NCBI RefSeq assembly: GCF_014764505.1
Contig: NZ_JACXWX010000003.1
Location: 186,001 to 250,000 of the forward strand
Length of the DNA stretch: 64,000 bases
Direction of reading: 5' to 3'
Origin: Phormidium tenue FACHB-886
Lineage (GTDB): Bacteria > Cyanobacteriota > Cyanobacteriia > Elainellales > Elainellaceae
Within the stretch, counting starts at the first letter, position 1. Every line of letters begins with the position of its first letter. This document shows positions 44,586 through 55,265 of the stretch, piece by piece. The position numbers and the translations under genes are program-made. The notes below the pieces were generated by a model that had not been told where the DNA came from, ran no database searches, and saw nothing but the letters and a program-made list of their open reading frames with translations.

Positions 44586-45414
44586 AGATTCTAGAAGGGC
44601 AAATCGAGAACTCGTTGAAGATACCTTCCCCCTTCCCCCTAAGGTTGCTCCACTCCCCCACGCCCTCCTTTCCGCCCACGCCCTTTGCAAAAACTTTGGC
44701 GGCATCCGCGCGGTGGATAACGCCTCGATCGAAGTTCCTCAGGGCAGCATCACTGGTTTAATCGGACCCAACGGAGCCGGTAAAACAACGCTGTTTAACT
44801 TGCTTTCTAATTTCATCCATCCAGATAGTGGAGAGGTGCTTTTTGCGGGCGAACCGATTCAGATGCTTCAGCCTCACAAAATCGCCCAGCGCGGTATGGT
44901 GCGCACCTTTCAAGTCGCGCGGGTGCTGTCTCGCCTATCGGTGATGGAAAACATGCTGCTGGCAGCTCAGCACCAGACTGGTGAAAGCTTTTGGCAGGTG
45001 TGGGGGCGTCCGGGGCAGGTAGCAAAAGAAGAGCGGCAGCAGCGAGAGTATGCCAGCGAAATTTTGGAGTCGGTTGGGCTATCGCACATGGCACAAGCCT
45101 ATGCAGGCGCGCTTTCGGGTGGACAGCGTAAGCTGCTAGAAATCGCCAGAGCGTTAATGGTGCGCCCCAAGCTAATTTTGCTAGATGAACCCGCCGCTGG
45201 CGTCAACCCAACGCTAATCAATCAGATCTGCGACCACATTACCCGCTGGAACCAGCAGGGCATCACCTTCCTGATTATTGAACATAATATGGATGTGATC
45301 ATGTCGCTGTGCGATCGCGTCTGGGTACTTGCCGAAGGACGCAATCTGGCAACAGGAACTCCCACCGAGGTGCAACAAAATGCCCAGGTTCTGGAGGCGT
45401 ATCTGGGGCAATAA
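44575..45414 (+). CDS. LivG-type ABC transporter ATP-binding protein
   Basis: This 279-residue ATPase starts with TTG at 44575, overlapping the permease stop by 11 bases; no closer ATG fits. Walker A GPNGAGKTT lies at 64-72, the signature as ALSGGQRKLLEIARAL, Walker B as LILLDEPAAGVNP, and the H-loop as IIEHNMDV. The RTFQVARVL Q-loop region and C-terminal VLEAYLG are typical of LivG/NatA. The first 25 residues are not part of the fold and may be translated from a later start. It energises uptake with the adjacent LivM-type permease. Confidence 0.92.
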   Translation: MVDEDSRRANRELVEDTFPLPPKVAPLPHALLSAHALCKNFGGIRAVDNASIEVPQGSITGLIGPNGAGKTTLFNLLSNFIHPDSGEVLFAGEPIQMLQPHKIAQRGMVRTFQVARVLSRLSVMENMLLAAQHQTGESFWQVWGRPGQVAKEERQQREYASEILESVGLSHMAQAYAGALSGGQRKLLEIARALMVRPKLILLDEPAAGVNPTLINQICDHITRWNQQGITFLIIEHNMDVIMSLCDRVWVLAEGRNLATGTPTEVQQNAQVLEAYLGQ

Positions 45415-46045
45415 GCGCTGGGTGGCTGTCCAATTAACTGTTTAAGAGGTTGCACTTTAGGGCAAGCTAAAGAGCAATTAACTCAATCAGGACGCAGCCT
45501 ATAAATCGTAAAATAGACCACAACCATTAGGGGCACGGCAGTCTGGCATTTGCCAGTTCTATTTGTGTACTGTCGGATCGTTAGAATAGCTTTAATGGAA
45601 AAAAGACGCCTGCTCTTGTAGAGCCTCTATAGCTCACAAGGAAAGAATGACGTCTTGAAACCGATGACACGCTACGAAGTTAGAGCAGCTGTTGCTCAGT
45701 TGGTGCTTTCTACAGGTCTTGCAGTCAAATCTGTTGTTCAGTCAACCGATTGACTGTTTGTATTTTGGGTGTAGCTCTGGGTCTAGTTAGAGCTTTGGCT
45801 GGCTCTAGCTTGTCTCTAAATTTGGCTTGCTTGCATTTGGCTAGCCGGATGTGCCGTCCAAGCTAGCGCTGCATCATCAGGCTTAAATTCTTCAGCCAAA
45901 TAATCAGCAGCATCATTTACACATCTTTAATGTGCGCTTCGAGGTTCGCGGTGATTTTGGCAGATCGTATAAATTTGGAATTAACAGACTCAGTGCAGCA
46001 GGTACTCCCTAGCTTAAAGCCCAACTCATTGCGGGAGGTAACCCC
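45415..46045. other. Intergenic region before the protein kinase gene
   Basis: No gene is well supported. A 29-residue frame (45664-45753, MTRYEVRAAVAQ) and repeated TTTGGCT words near 45790-45840 are visible. The kinase ribosome-binding site GGGAGGTAA lies at its right end. Confidence 0.5.
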
Positions 46046-47614
46046 ATGATGGTGGATGCCAACATCGGGCGAGTGCTGCAAAACCGTTATCGACTGTCGC
46101 GCCTGCTGGGGCAAGGCTCTATGGGGCGGGTCTATGGCGCAGAAGATGTGGCGTTGGGCGGCATTCCTGTTGCAGTCAAGTTTTTGGCGCAAACGCTTCT
46201 CAACCGCAAAATGAGCGATCGCTTTGAGCGAGAGGCGAAGACCTGCGCTCAGCTCGGCCAGCGCAGCATCCACATTGTTCGCGTTACCGATTACGGCGTT
46301 GACGAAGACGAAATTCCGTTTTATGTGATGGAATATCTGCGGGGTGAGAGCCTTAATGAGGTTATCAGCCGCCGGGCGATCGTTCTACCGCGCTTTCTCA
46401 GCCTGATTCGCCAAATTTGTCTGGGGCTGCAGTGCGCTCATCAAGGAATCGCCATTGACGGTAAACTCTACCCGATCATCCACCGCGATATTAAACCCAG
46501 CAATGTGCTGGTGAGCCAAGACGAAAGCTTAGGCGAACTCACCAAAATCCTCGACTTTGGCATTGCCAAAATCCTGCAGGACGAAGGCAACCAAACCCAG
46601 TGCTTTATGGGTACCCTTGCTTACTCCTCACCCGAACAGATGGAAGGGCGGGAGCTGGATGGGCGATCGGACATCTACAGCCTTGGTGTCATGATGTTTC
46701 AGATGCTCACGGGCAAAATGCCGCTCCATGCAGACACGCACTCCTTTGGCGGCTGGTACAAAGCGCATCACTTCTACCCGCCTCAGTCGTTTGAAGCAGC
46801 AGATGCAGGGCTGCGAATTCCTAAAGCGCTGGAAAATTTGGTGATGGGCTGTTTATCTAAGTCGCCTGCCGATCGCCCCCAAACAATCGGCGAGATTCTG
46901 CAGGCGCTGGAGCCGTTAGAAGAACGATTTGGAACAGGGCGACAGATTGCTCGCCGGATTGGTGCATCTCTGTCCCGGCTGCCGATCAGCCCGACTGAGA
47001 CAATCATTTCAGAAACCCCTTCATCTCCTCCCTCTCCGTCTAGCCCTTCCACGGCTTCTAATGAACTTCGTCAAATTGCCGTTTGGCCGAGCAACATGCC
47101 GATCGCCGAGATCGTTTTTCCCAAAGCCGTGCCAGTTGGGCAAGGCAGCCTACCAACTTTGTGGGTGATGCTGCCACAGCAGGAAATTGACAAGCGCTTA
47201 ATCTGTACCCGTTATAACCAGTTCTTGTTCATGGAAGCCCCTCACCCTATGGCGCTTTGGCTCACTGTTCTCTACAACCGAGAACACGAACCCCGCTGGC
47301 TTCCTTGCTTTCTAGATCTAAAAACAGCTCAGGGAAGGCAAATCACATCGCTGCTTGGCAAAACCGGGCAGTACCGCATCCTATTCTTTGCCCAGGAAAC
47401 CCCTCAGCGCTGCGGCAATGTGCAAACAGTGTCGGTCGCCTCGGCTCAGTGTAAGCTGCTGCAAGATTGGGTGAGTATTGGTCAGTGCTCTAAAGGTTCA
47501 CCCAATCCTGCAATCAGTAAAGACTATTTGCGATCGGCGTTAGAAGAGCTGAAGCCGCAAATTCTGCTGAAGCTAGAATCGATCTACAGCGAGCGTAGAA
47601 ATCACTTGAATTAG
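46046..47614 (+). CDS. Eukaryotic-type Ser/Thr protein kinase
   Basis: This 522-residue soluble kinase has a full catalytic domain at residues 14-295: glycine loop LGQGSMGRVY, ATP lysine K45 in VAVKFL, catalytic HRDIKPSNV (D148), DFG (170-172) and the SPEQMEGRELDGRSDIYSLG segment for activation and substrate binding. After a Pro/Ser-rich linker (about 305-335) comes a C-terminal domain of about 170 residues that I do not recognise. There is no membrane helix and no PASTA repeats. Such Spk-like kinases are common in cyanobacteria; the signal and targets are unknown. Start at tandem ATG codons behind a good GGAGGTAA site. Confidence 0.92.
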   Translation: MMVDANIGRVLQNRYRLSRLLGQGSMGRVYGAEDVALGGIPVAVKFLAQTLLNRKMSDRFEREAKTCAQLGQRSIHIVRVTDYGVDEDEIPFYVMEYLRGESLNEVISRRAIVLPRFLSLIRQICLGLQCAHQGIAIDGKLYPIIHRDIKPSNVLVSQDESLGELTKILDFGIAKILQDEGNQTQCFMGTLAYSSPEQMEGRELDGRSDIYSLGVMMFQMLTGKMPLHADTHSFGGWYKAHHFYPPQSFEAADAGLRIPKALENLVMGCLSKSPADRPQTIGEILQALEPLEERFGTGRQIARRIGASLSRLPISPTETIISETPSSPPSPSSPSTASNELRQIAVWPSNMPIAEIVFPKAVPVGQGSLPTLWVMLPQQEIDKRLICTRYNQFLFMEAPHPMALWLTVLYNREHEPRWLPCFLDLKTAQGRQITSLLGKTGQYRILFFAQETPQRCGNVQTVSVASAQCKLLQDWVSIGQCSKGSPNPAISKDYLRSALEELKPQILLKLESIYSERRNHLN

Positions 47615-47617
47615 CCC

Positions 47618-47650
47618 AAAAAAGCGCTCATAGCCTTTAGGCTATGAGCG
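47618..47650 (-). terminator. Terminator shared by kinase and prk genes
   Basis: Eleven-base arms CGCTCATAGCC and GGCTATGAGCG flank TTTA. On the minus strand the stem runs into six T, a strong terminator for prk; on the plus strand it follows the kinase stop directly. Confidence 0.85.
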
Positions 47651-47711
47651 TTCTTCAATTTAGAATCTTTTTGGGTAGAAGCTCCATGTAGTCAGGCTTC
47701 TACTCTATCAG

Positions 47712-48722
47712 TTAGTTTGTGATCGCTTTAGCAATCAGCTTGGCTTCACCGCCCACTAGCCGCTCGTAAGTTGCCCGCATCTTCAAACCTGTCAGGACCT
47801 GGAATAGCCCAGTGCCGTTGTCAGAACCGGGATACTCTTTGTGCTGAAGCAGCAGCTCGGTCATTTCGCCATAGAACTTGGTAGAAGTGCTGCTGAGGTG
47901 GCTTTCCAGGTAAATCATTTCTTCTAGGCGATCGAAGCGTCCATCGACCTCCAGAATCGAGACGCTGTTCCCCAGATACTCATCTGGGCCATAGTGCATC
48001 TTGATGCCGGGATAGGAGCAGGTCAGCTTACGACCACAGGGAATCCAGTCGATCGTCGAGCCTTCGTCAAACAGGTAGACTGGCTCCAGCCCTTCTACCC
48101 CATCCTTCTGAATCAGACGGACACGCAGCACTTTGCGCTCTTTGTCGTTAGGGATCAGATTGGTGGGCAGCACCTGGATCACCATGTCGGCATGCTGCTT
48201 TTGTGGATCGATGTAAGCGCTGAAGTCAGGACGGCGAGAGTTAATGGCAGCAAGCACGTCTTCGTAGGTGTGACCGCGCTCGGCCATGTCGCGCTGAATC
48301 TTCCAGGCGATCTTTACTTCGTCATCAATGTCAAGGTAAACGCTAAAGTCCAGTAGGGCGCGAACGCGTTCATCGTACATCGGGTGTAGTCCCTCGATCA
48401 CGACGATCGGCGTTGGCACAATCTCCTCTGGCGGGTCGATCAATCCCGTCTCGTGGTTGTAGATCGGCTTCATGATCGTTTCACCGTTCTTGAGCGCCTC
48501 CACCTGCTCTGCCATCAAATCAAAGTTGTTGGCTTTGGGATTGAGAGCAGTGACGCCTACTTCTTTGCGCTGCTTTCGATCCAGACTGTGGTAATCGTCG
48601 AGGCAGATCACAGTCATCATCTCTTCGCCGAATAAATCTGCCAAACGACGGAGAAACGTCGATTTGCCGCATCCGGAATCTCCGGCGACACCGATTAGAA
48701 CCACACGGTCTGGCTTAGTCAT
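47712..48722 (-). CDS. prk: Phosphoribulokinase
   Basis: This 336-residue Calvin-cycle enzyme phosphorylates ribulose 5-phosphate to ribulose 1,5-bisphosphate. The P-loop GVAGDSGCGKST lies near residues 11-22. The redox pair C18 and C40, the latter in VICLDDYH, matches the thioredoxin-regulated pair of cyanobacterial and plant enzymes. A second pair lies in IPCGRKLTCSYPG, the region that contacts GAPDH and CP12. The protein should therefore be switched off in the dark by disulfide formation. Start at ATG 48722. It diverges from petH across 776 bases. A strong terminator follows. Confidence 0.97.
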   Translation of the reverse strand: MTKPDRVVLIGVAGDSGCGKSTFLRRLADLFGEEMMTVICLDDYHSLDRKQRKEVGVTALNPKANNFDLMAEQVEALKNGETIMKPIYNHETGLIDPPEEIVPTPIVVIEGLHPMYDERVRALLDFSVYLDIDDEVKIAWKIQRDMAERGHTYEDVLAAINSRRPDFSAYIDPQKQHADMVIQVLPTNLIPNDKERKVLRVRLIQKDGVEGLEPVYLFDEGSTIDWIPCGRKLTCSYPGIKMHYGPDEYLGNSVSILEVDGRFDRLEEMIYLESHLSSTSTKFYGEMTELLLQHKEYPGSDNGTGLFQVLTGLKMRATYERLVGGEAKLIAKAITN

Positions 48723-50740
<2,018 letters not shown>

Positions 50741-50765
50741 GTTGTCCCCAAATTCAAACAATGCT

Positions 50766-50813
50766 TTACAGCAAGAGCCAGCTGGGCGATCGCCCAGCTG
50801 GCTCTTGCTGTAA
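50766..50813. terminator. 48-base perfect palindrome centred on HIP1, after petH
   Basis: Both halves of 24 bases are fully complementary, with GCGATCGC at 50786-50793 as the exact centre. It lies 26 bases past the petH stop and should form a long hairpin in RNA, probably ending transcription. Confidence 0.85.
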
Positions 50814-50899
50814 TTTCCGAAATTTGTTCTACCTGTAGCCATCACACAAGAATTTTCCTGTTCCAACTGCCATAGCGGTTGCTATAGAAGAATTTTGCA

Positions 50900-50933
50900 C
50901 GCTCGACTGCGTACCACGCTCAACTGCATACCA
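50900..50933. repeat. 17-base tandem repeat upstream of the Gfo/Idh gene
   Basis: CGCTCGACTGCGTACCA and CGCTCAACTGCATACCA match at 15 of 17 bases. The region 50814-51150 holds no supported gene. Confidence 0.8.
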
Positions 50934-51150
50934 CTATGGTCTATGAAGCCAAAGTGGTTTTTTTGCGTGAAAACTTTGCTGCATGCACTTCATAGACAAT
51001 GGATTCCAATTAGGCGGTTAGCGCCATATCTTTGCAGAATCTTTAACGTTTACCTCAGTATTGTCATCATTGTTTTTGCCGCTTGATTTAGGGCTGGTTT
51101 GCTGATGAGCTTGGGCTATGATGTGACGGCGAGCAGTAAGGAGAGTTGTG

Positions 51151-52284
51151 ATGCGTATTGCAATTGTTGGGTGTGGCTTTGTGGCGGACTACTACCTGAA
51201 AACGCTGCCGCGCCATCCCCAGTTGGAGCTGGTGGGGATCATGGATCGACTGAGCGATCGCGCCACTAAATTTGCCGCATTCCACTCGATTCCGCAGGTG
51301 TACCCTACCCTAGAGGCACTGTTGGCAGACGATCGAGTAGAGATTGTGGTGAACTTGACTAACCCCAGCAGCCACTACGAAGTCTCCAAAGCCTGTCTAG
51401 AAGCCGGGAAGCATGTTTACTCTGAAAAGCCGTTTGCAATGGATATGGCACAGGCAAACGAGCTAGTGCAGATCGCCGAGCAAAAAGGGCTGCACCTTTC
51501 TTCGGCTCCCTGCAACGTCCTCAGCGAAACGGCTCAAACCGTCTGGAAAGCTCTACGCGAGAAGCAGATTGGTACAGTTCGTTTAGTCTATGCCGAAATG
51601 GACGATGGACTGGTTCACCGAATGCCCTATCAGAAGTGGGTAAGTGAATCTGGTGTGCCTTGGCCCTACAAGGACGAGTTTGAGGTGGGGTGCACACTGG
51701 AGCATGCAGGCTACTACACCACTTGGCTGACTGCTTTCTTTGGCGCGGCTGAAAGCGTCACTGCCTTCTCCTCCTGCCTTGTGCCCGACAAGCAAACCGA
51801 AGTCTCATTAGACTACAATGCCCCCGACTTTTCGGTTGCCTGCATCAAATTTGCCTCCGGGGTTGTTGCCCGTTTGACCTGCAGCATTATTGCTCCCCAC
51901 GACCATGCGCTCAAAATTATTGGCGATGAAGGTATCCTCTGCACAGATGATTGCTGGTTTTACGGCGCACCCGTCTACATCAAACGCATGATCAAAATCC
52001 GTCGTAAAACGCTGATGAGCCCTTTTAAGCAGCGCTATCCGCTGATTAAAAAGCCGGAAGGCAAGTTTAGATATCGGGGCGCACAGCAGATGGATTTCTC
52101 GCGCGGCGTAGCAGAATTAGCCGCTGCAATTGAGGAAAAGCGTCCGAGCCGCCTCTCTACAGCCTATTGTCTGCACAACAATGAGATTGTGTTGGCAATC
52201 CAAAATGCTCTAGAAACAGGAGCACCTTATAAGCTCACAACGACGTTTGACCCGATCGCCCCGATGCCGTGGGCAAAGCCATAG
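51151..52284 (+). CDS. Gfo/Idh/MocA family oxidoreductase
   Basis: This 377-residue NAD(P)-dependent oxidoreductase opens with the Rossmann motif IAIVGCGFVADYYLK and carries the family signature SEKPFAM at about residue 93-99, whose lysine takes part in catalysis. The C-terminal alpha/beta domain is complete. Members act on sugars, inositols, biliverdin or nucleotide sugars. The start is ATG 51151, behind AAGGAGAG; a GTG one codon upstream is possible. It stands alone, so the substrate is open. The nearest downstream gene is convergent and separated by a short hairpin. Confidence 0.9.
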   Translation: MRIAIVGCGFVADYYLKTLPRHPQLELVGIMDRLSDRATKFAAFHSIPQVYPTLEALLADDRVEIVVNLTNPSSHYEVSKACLEAGKHVYSEKPFAMDMAQANELVQIAEQKGLHLSSAPCNVLSETAQTVWKALREKQIGTVRLVYAEMDDGLVHRMPYQKWVSESGVPWPYKDEFEVGCTLEHAGYYTTWLTAFFGAAESVTAFSSCLVPDKQTEVSLDYNAPDFSVACIKFASGVVARLTCSIIAPHDHALKIIGDEGILCTDDCWFYGAPVYIKRMIKIRRKTLMSPFKQRYPLIKKPEGKFRYRGAQQMDFSRGVAELAAAIEEKRPSRLSTAYCLHNNEIVLAIQNALETGAPYKLTTTFDPIAPMPWAKP

Positions 52285-52290
52285 AAACTG

Positions 52291-52311
52291 GGCTGAGCGG
52301 CTTGCTCAGCC
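52291..52311. terminator. Bidirectional hairpin between convergent genes
   Basis: Eight-base arms GGCTGAGC and GCTCAGCC flank a five-base loop, seven bases past the Gfo/Idh stop and overlapping the end of the convergent SRPBCC gene. Confidence 0.65.
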
Positions 52312-52761
52312 GATCGACTTTTGCTGGTGGCTCTTCAGCGCATAGTCCTGAAAGCGTCGGAGATCTGCCTCAAGGGTGGATTCCACCACGCGGCTGATGA
52401 ACGGGCTATTCATAATTCTGGCAAGGAAGCCAGGAATGGCGTAGGCAACGGTCATTTTGACGATGCTGCTGTTGCCGCGATCGTAAAACCGAATTGCTCC
52501 CCGATTTGGTAAGCCATCCACCGATTCCCATTGAATAATTTGGTGCGGGACTAATCTCGTAATTCGAGACTGCCAGTGAAAATCAAATCCACCCGTTGCC
52601 AGCTTCCAGCGCGATAAATCTGGATTATCCTGCCGGACTTTGACTGATTCGATCCATTTCATCCAGTGTGGCATCTGCTCTAAGTCAGACCAGAGATCCC
52701 AAACCACCTCGATCGGTGTCTCTACTTCAATCTGGACGGTGTGTTCAAGCCATTCGGACAT
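52306..52761 (-). CDS. SRPBCC-family (START-like) protein
   Basis: This 151-residue protein has the polyketide cyclase/dehydrase-type SRPBCC fold: TVQIEVETPIEVVWDLWSDLEQMPHWMKWIESV at the start, then a beta-rich middle and a long C-terminal helix (VVESTLEADLRRFQDYAL). These proteins bind hydrophobic ligands or assist in lipid and quinone metabolism; many are of unknown role. The family often sits near photosynthesis or carotenoid genes in cyanobacteria, but here the neighbours offer no clue. Start at ATG 52761. 52762-53174 holds no other gene. Confidence 0.85.
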   Translation of the reverse strand: MSEWLEHTVQIEVETPIEVVWDLWSDLEQMPHWMKWIESVKVRQDNPDLSRWKLATGGFDFHWQSRITRLVPHQIIQWESVDGLPNRGAIRFYDRGNSSIVKMTVAYAIPGFLARIMNSPFISRVVESTLEADLRRFQDYALKSHQQKSIG

Positions 52762-53174
52762 AGGAAGGAGATGAAGGATAAAGGGGTAGGGAACATGTAA
52801 GAAAGACTTTTCAATTATCCCGGATTTAGAGCGCTTGGCGCTTAAATAAAGGGTGGTTTTTGAAGTGTGCTAAGGAGAGTGCAGTACACTTCAAAAATCA
52901 GTACCTCACGCATTGGAAACTGCTGTAAAAACTGCAGGTTGTAAAAAATTGCTGTTCATTACTGTTCTGCACAGCGCCGCATCTAACGCCAATAGCCGCG
53001 CCGCAAGTCTGACCGATTGGATCAACCTAATGGATGAAGGGCACAGGTCTACTATTAGTTAGGCTAAAAAGTAGGACTACAAGCTAGCTGAATGGGTATT
53101 CTGTGGACACAATACCAATATCCTATCCGTCTAACTGTTCAGCGTTTACTGAACTTTCAGAATGTGATAAGATT

Positions 53175-53723
53175 ATGGTAACAAAAGATTACGAATTCAC
53201 CTGTTGCAATAGCTTGAGCGGGAGCCAGAAATTGAATATCGATCAGCCCTTTGAACAAATGCATTTCATTGAAGAAGTGGGTTTGATGTTCGAGATGGTA
53301 GGAATGCCGCGTATGTCGGGGCGTATCTTTGGCTGGTTGCTGATTTCTGATCCAGCCCAACAGTCTAACGCAGCACTTGCCGAGGTCTTGCAGGCTAGCA
53401 AAGGCTCAATTAGCACGATGACTCGCTTTTTGATTCAGCTTGGCTTAATTGAGCGAGTCAGCTTACCGGGCGATCGGCGGGACTACTTCCAGATCAAAGA
53501 CCACGCTTGGTCTCAGCTTACCAAACAACGCTTGGTGCAGATTGGTGCATTCCGTCAGCTTGCCGAGCGGGGACTAGAGCTGCTCAAGCAAGCACCACCA
53601 CAACACCGTCGTCGCCTTCAAGAAATGCGCGATATCCATGACTTTTGGGAGCGTGAACTGCCTTTGCTCGATCAGCGCTGGGATCACGAGCAAGAAAAGC
53701 GACGACTGCACGAGAACTTCTAA
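53175..53723 (+). CDS. GbsR/MarR-like transcriptional regulator
   Basis: This 182-residue regulator has a winged helix typical of GbsR-type MarR relatives: FIEEVGLMFEMVGMPRMSGRIFGWLLISDP, then LAEVLQASKGSISTMTRFLIQLGLIERVSLPGDRRDYF as the recognition helix and wing. The rest is helical, probably for dimerisation. The start is put at ATG 53175 because the family opening lies about 20 residues later; a GTG at 53103 would add 24 residues. It precedes the efflux genes by 136 bases on the same strand and probably regulates them, a common arrangement for this regulator type. Confidence 0.85.
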   Translation: MVTKDYEFTCCNSLSGSQKLNIDQPFEQMHFIEEVGLMFEMVGMPRMSGRIFGWLLISDPAQQSNAALAEVLQASKGSISTMTRFLIQLGLIERVSLPGDRRDYFQIKDHAWSQLTKQRLVQIGAFRQLAERGLELLKQAPPQHRRRLQEMRDIHDFWERELPLLDQRWDHEQEKRRLHENF

Positions 53724-53859
53724 TTACATAGGTAATTACTTCAGGACACTTCATCAACTGGTAGTCAGGAAATCAGAGGTAGTGCAGTGAATTTGTAGGT
53801 GGCTCTCCTGCTAATACGCTAGTGAAACTTTTATCAAATTACTCTGCAACTTGAGATTT

Positions 53860-55200
53860 ATGACAATGCAACTTCCTCTGATTGGTAAAGTCCGCCGACC
53901 TAATCCCTGGCTGATTGGGCTACTGGCAGCGGGGTTGTTGGGCAGTGGAGCTGTAACTTACTCGCTGGTGCAGCGCAAAGCGGAAGTTCCTGATCTCGCG
54001 ACGATGACAGTACCTGTGAAAGCTGAACCGCTGCGGGTGCAGATTGATGCAAGTGGAACTGTCCAGCCGGTGCAAACGGTGAATCTTAGCCCCAAAGCGG
54101 CAGGGATTGTCTCAAAGCTGTTTGTGGAGCAGGGCGATCGCGTCACTCAGGGGCAGGTAGTGGCGCAGATGGAAAATACTGATATTGAAGCGCAGTTGAT
54201 TCAAGCTAGAGCCAGAGTTGACCAAGCCAAAGCTAATCTTGCTCAGCTTAGAGCCGGCAACCGTCCCGAAGAAATTGCTCAAGCCGAAGCCAGAGTCAAC
54301 CAGGCAGAAGCAGGCGTCGCCGATGCCCAAGCGAGACTGAGGCTGGCAGAAGATAAACTGCGCCGTAATGAATCCCTGGTGGCGCAAGGTGCGATCTCTA
54401 GCGATCGCTTCGACGAAATCCGCAGCGATGTTTCCTCTACCAGAGCCAGCTACGAGCAAGCCCAAGCTAATCTTGCTGAAGCGCAGCGCAGTCTGCAGCT
54501 TTCGCGTAGCGGCAGCCGCGTTGAAGAGATCCAGTCGTCAGAGGCGCAGCTGCAAGAGGCAATTGGCAGCCTACGAGCGGTGGAGGTTCAGCAAGAGGAC
54601 ACGCTAATTCGTGCTCCCTTTAACGGCACAATTACCCAAAAGTTTGCTAACGAAGGGGCGTTTGTCACACCGACCACTAGCGCCTCTGAAGCCACCTCTG
54701 CGACATCAACGGCGATCGTTGCGGTTGCCGAAGGGCTAGAAGTAATTGCAGAAGTGCCCGAAGTCGACATTCAGCAGCTCCGAGTAGGGCAGCGGGTAGA
54801 AATCAAGGCGGATGCTTTCCCAGACCAGACGTTTCAGGGGCAGGTTCGCTTGATTGCACCGGAAGCTGTCGTCAAGCAAAATGTAACTTCCTTCCAGGTC
54901 CGGATCACGCTCACTAAAGGGCAAGACAAGCTCTTATCAGGGATGAATGTGGATACGGTCTTTTTGGGAAATGCGATCGATAGTGCTGTTGTAGTTCCGA
55001 CTGTGGCGATCGTCACTCAAGATGGTAAAACGGGCGTTCTTGTGCCAGATGCCGAAAGTCAGCCCCAGTTCCGCCCAGTCACTCTAGGAATTGCGGTCGG
55101 CGATCAGACTCAAGTTCTAGAAGGGCTGCAGCCTGGAGAAAAAGTCTTTACTGACATTCCACCCAACAGCACTTGGGCAAAAGCTAACAGCGCGCAGTAG
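53860..55200 (+). CDS. MacA-like periplasmic adaptor (HlyD family)
   Basis: This 446-residue membrane fusion protein has one N-terminal membrane helix (NPWLIGLLAAGLLGSGAVTYSL), a lipoyl-type half motif ASGTVQPVQTVNLSPKAAGIVSKLFVEQGDRVTQGQVVAQM, a long helical hairpin with three repeats of the QAEARVNQAEAG type (about 110-240), the second lipoyl half, and a beta-barrel and C-terminal domain. It bridges an inner-membrane ABC exporter to an outer-membrane channel. The start is ATG 53860 (or 53866). It heads a three-gene unit with permease and ATPase. The substrate is unknown; MacAB pumps export macrolides, peptides or lipids. Confidence 0.9.
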   Translation: MTMQLPLIGKVRRPNPWLIGLLAAGLLGSGAVTYSLVQRKAEVPDLATMTVPVKAEPLRVQIDASGTVQPVQTVNLSPKAAGIVSKLFVEQGDRVTQGQVVAQMENTDIEAQLIQARARVDQAKANLAQLRAGNRPEEIAQAEARVNQAEAGVADAQARLRLAEDKLRRNESLVAQGAISSDRFDEIRSDVSSTRASYEQAQANLAEAQRSLQLSRSGSRVEEIQSSEAQLQEAIGSLRAVEVQQEDTLIRAPFNGTITQKFANEGAFVTPTTSASEATSATSTAIVAVAEGLEVIAEVPEVDIQQLRVGQRVEIKADAFPDQTFQGQVRLIAPEAVVKQNVTSFQVRITLTKGQDKLLSGMNVDTVFLGNAIDSAVVVPTVAIVTQDGKTGVLVPDAESQPQFRPVTLGIAVGDQTQVLEGLQPGEKVFTDIPPNSTWAKANSAQ

Positions 55201-55265
55201 CCTCCACTAGGGCAGCCCATTGTCTCGCTTCATTTATTTCGCTTCATTCATTTTTTTCTTTTGCT

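Noticed and set aside
45664-45753. 29-codon reading frame before the kinase gene
   Set aside because: Too short to support without conservation data; mentioned only in the intergenic entry.
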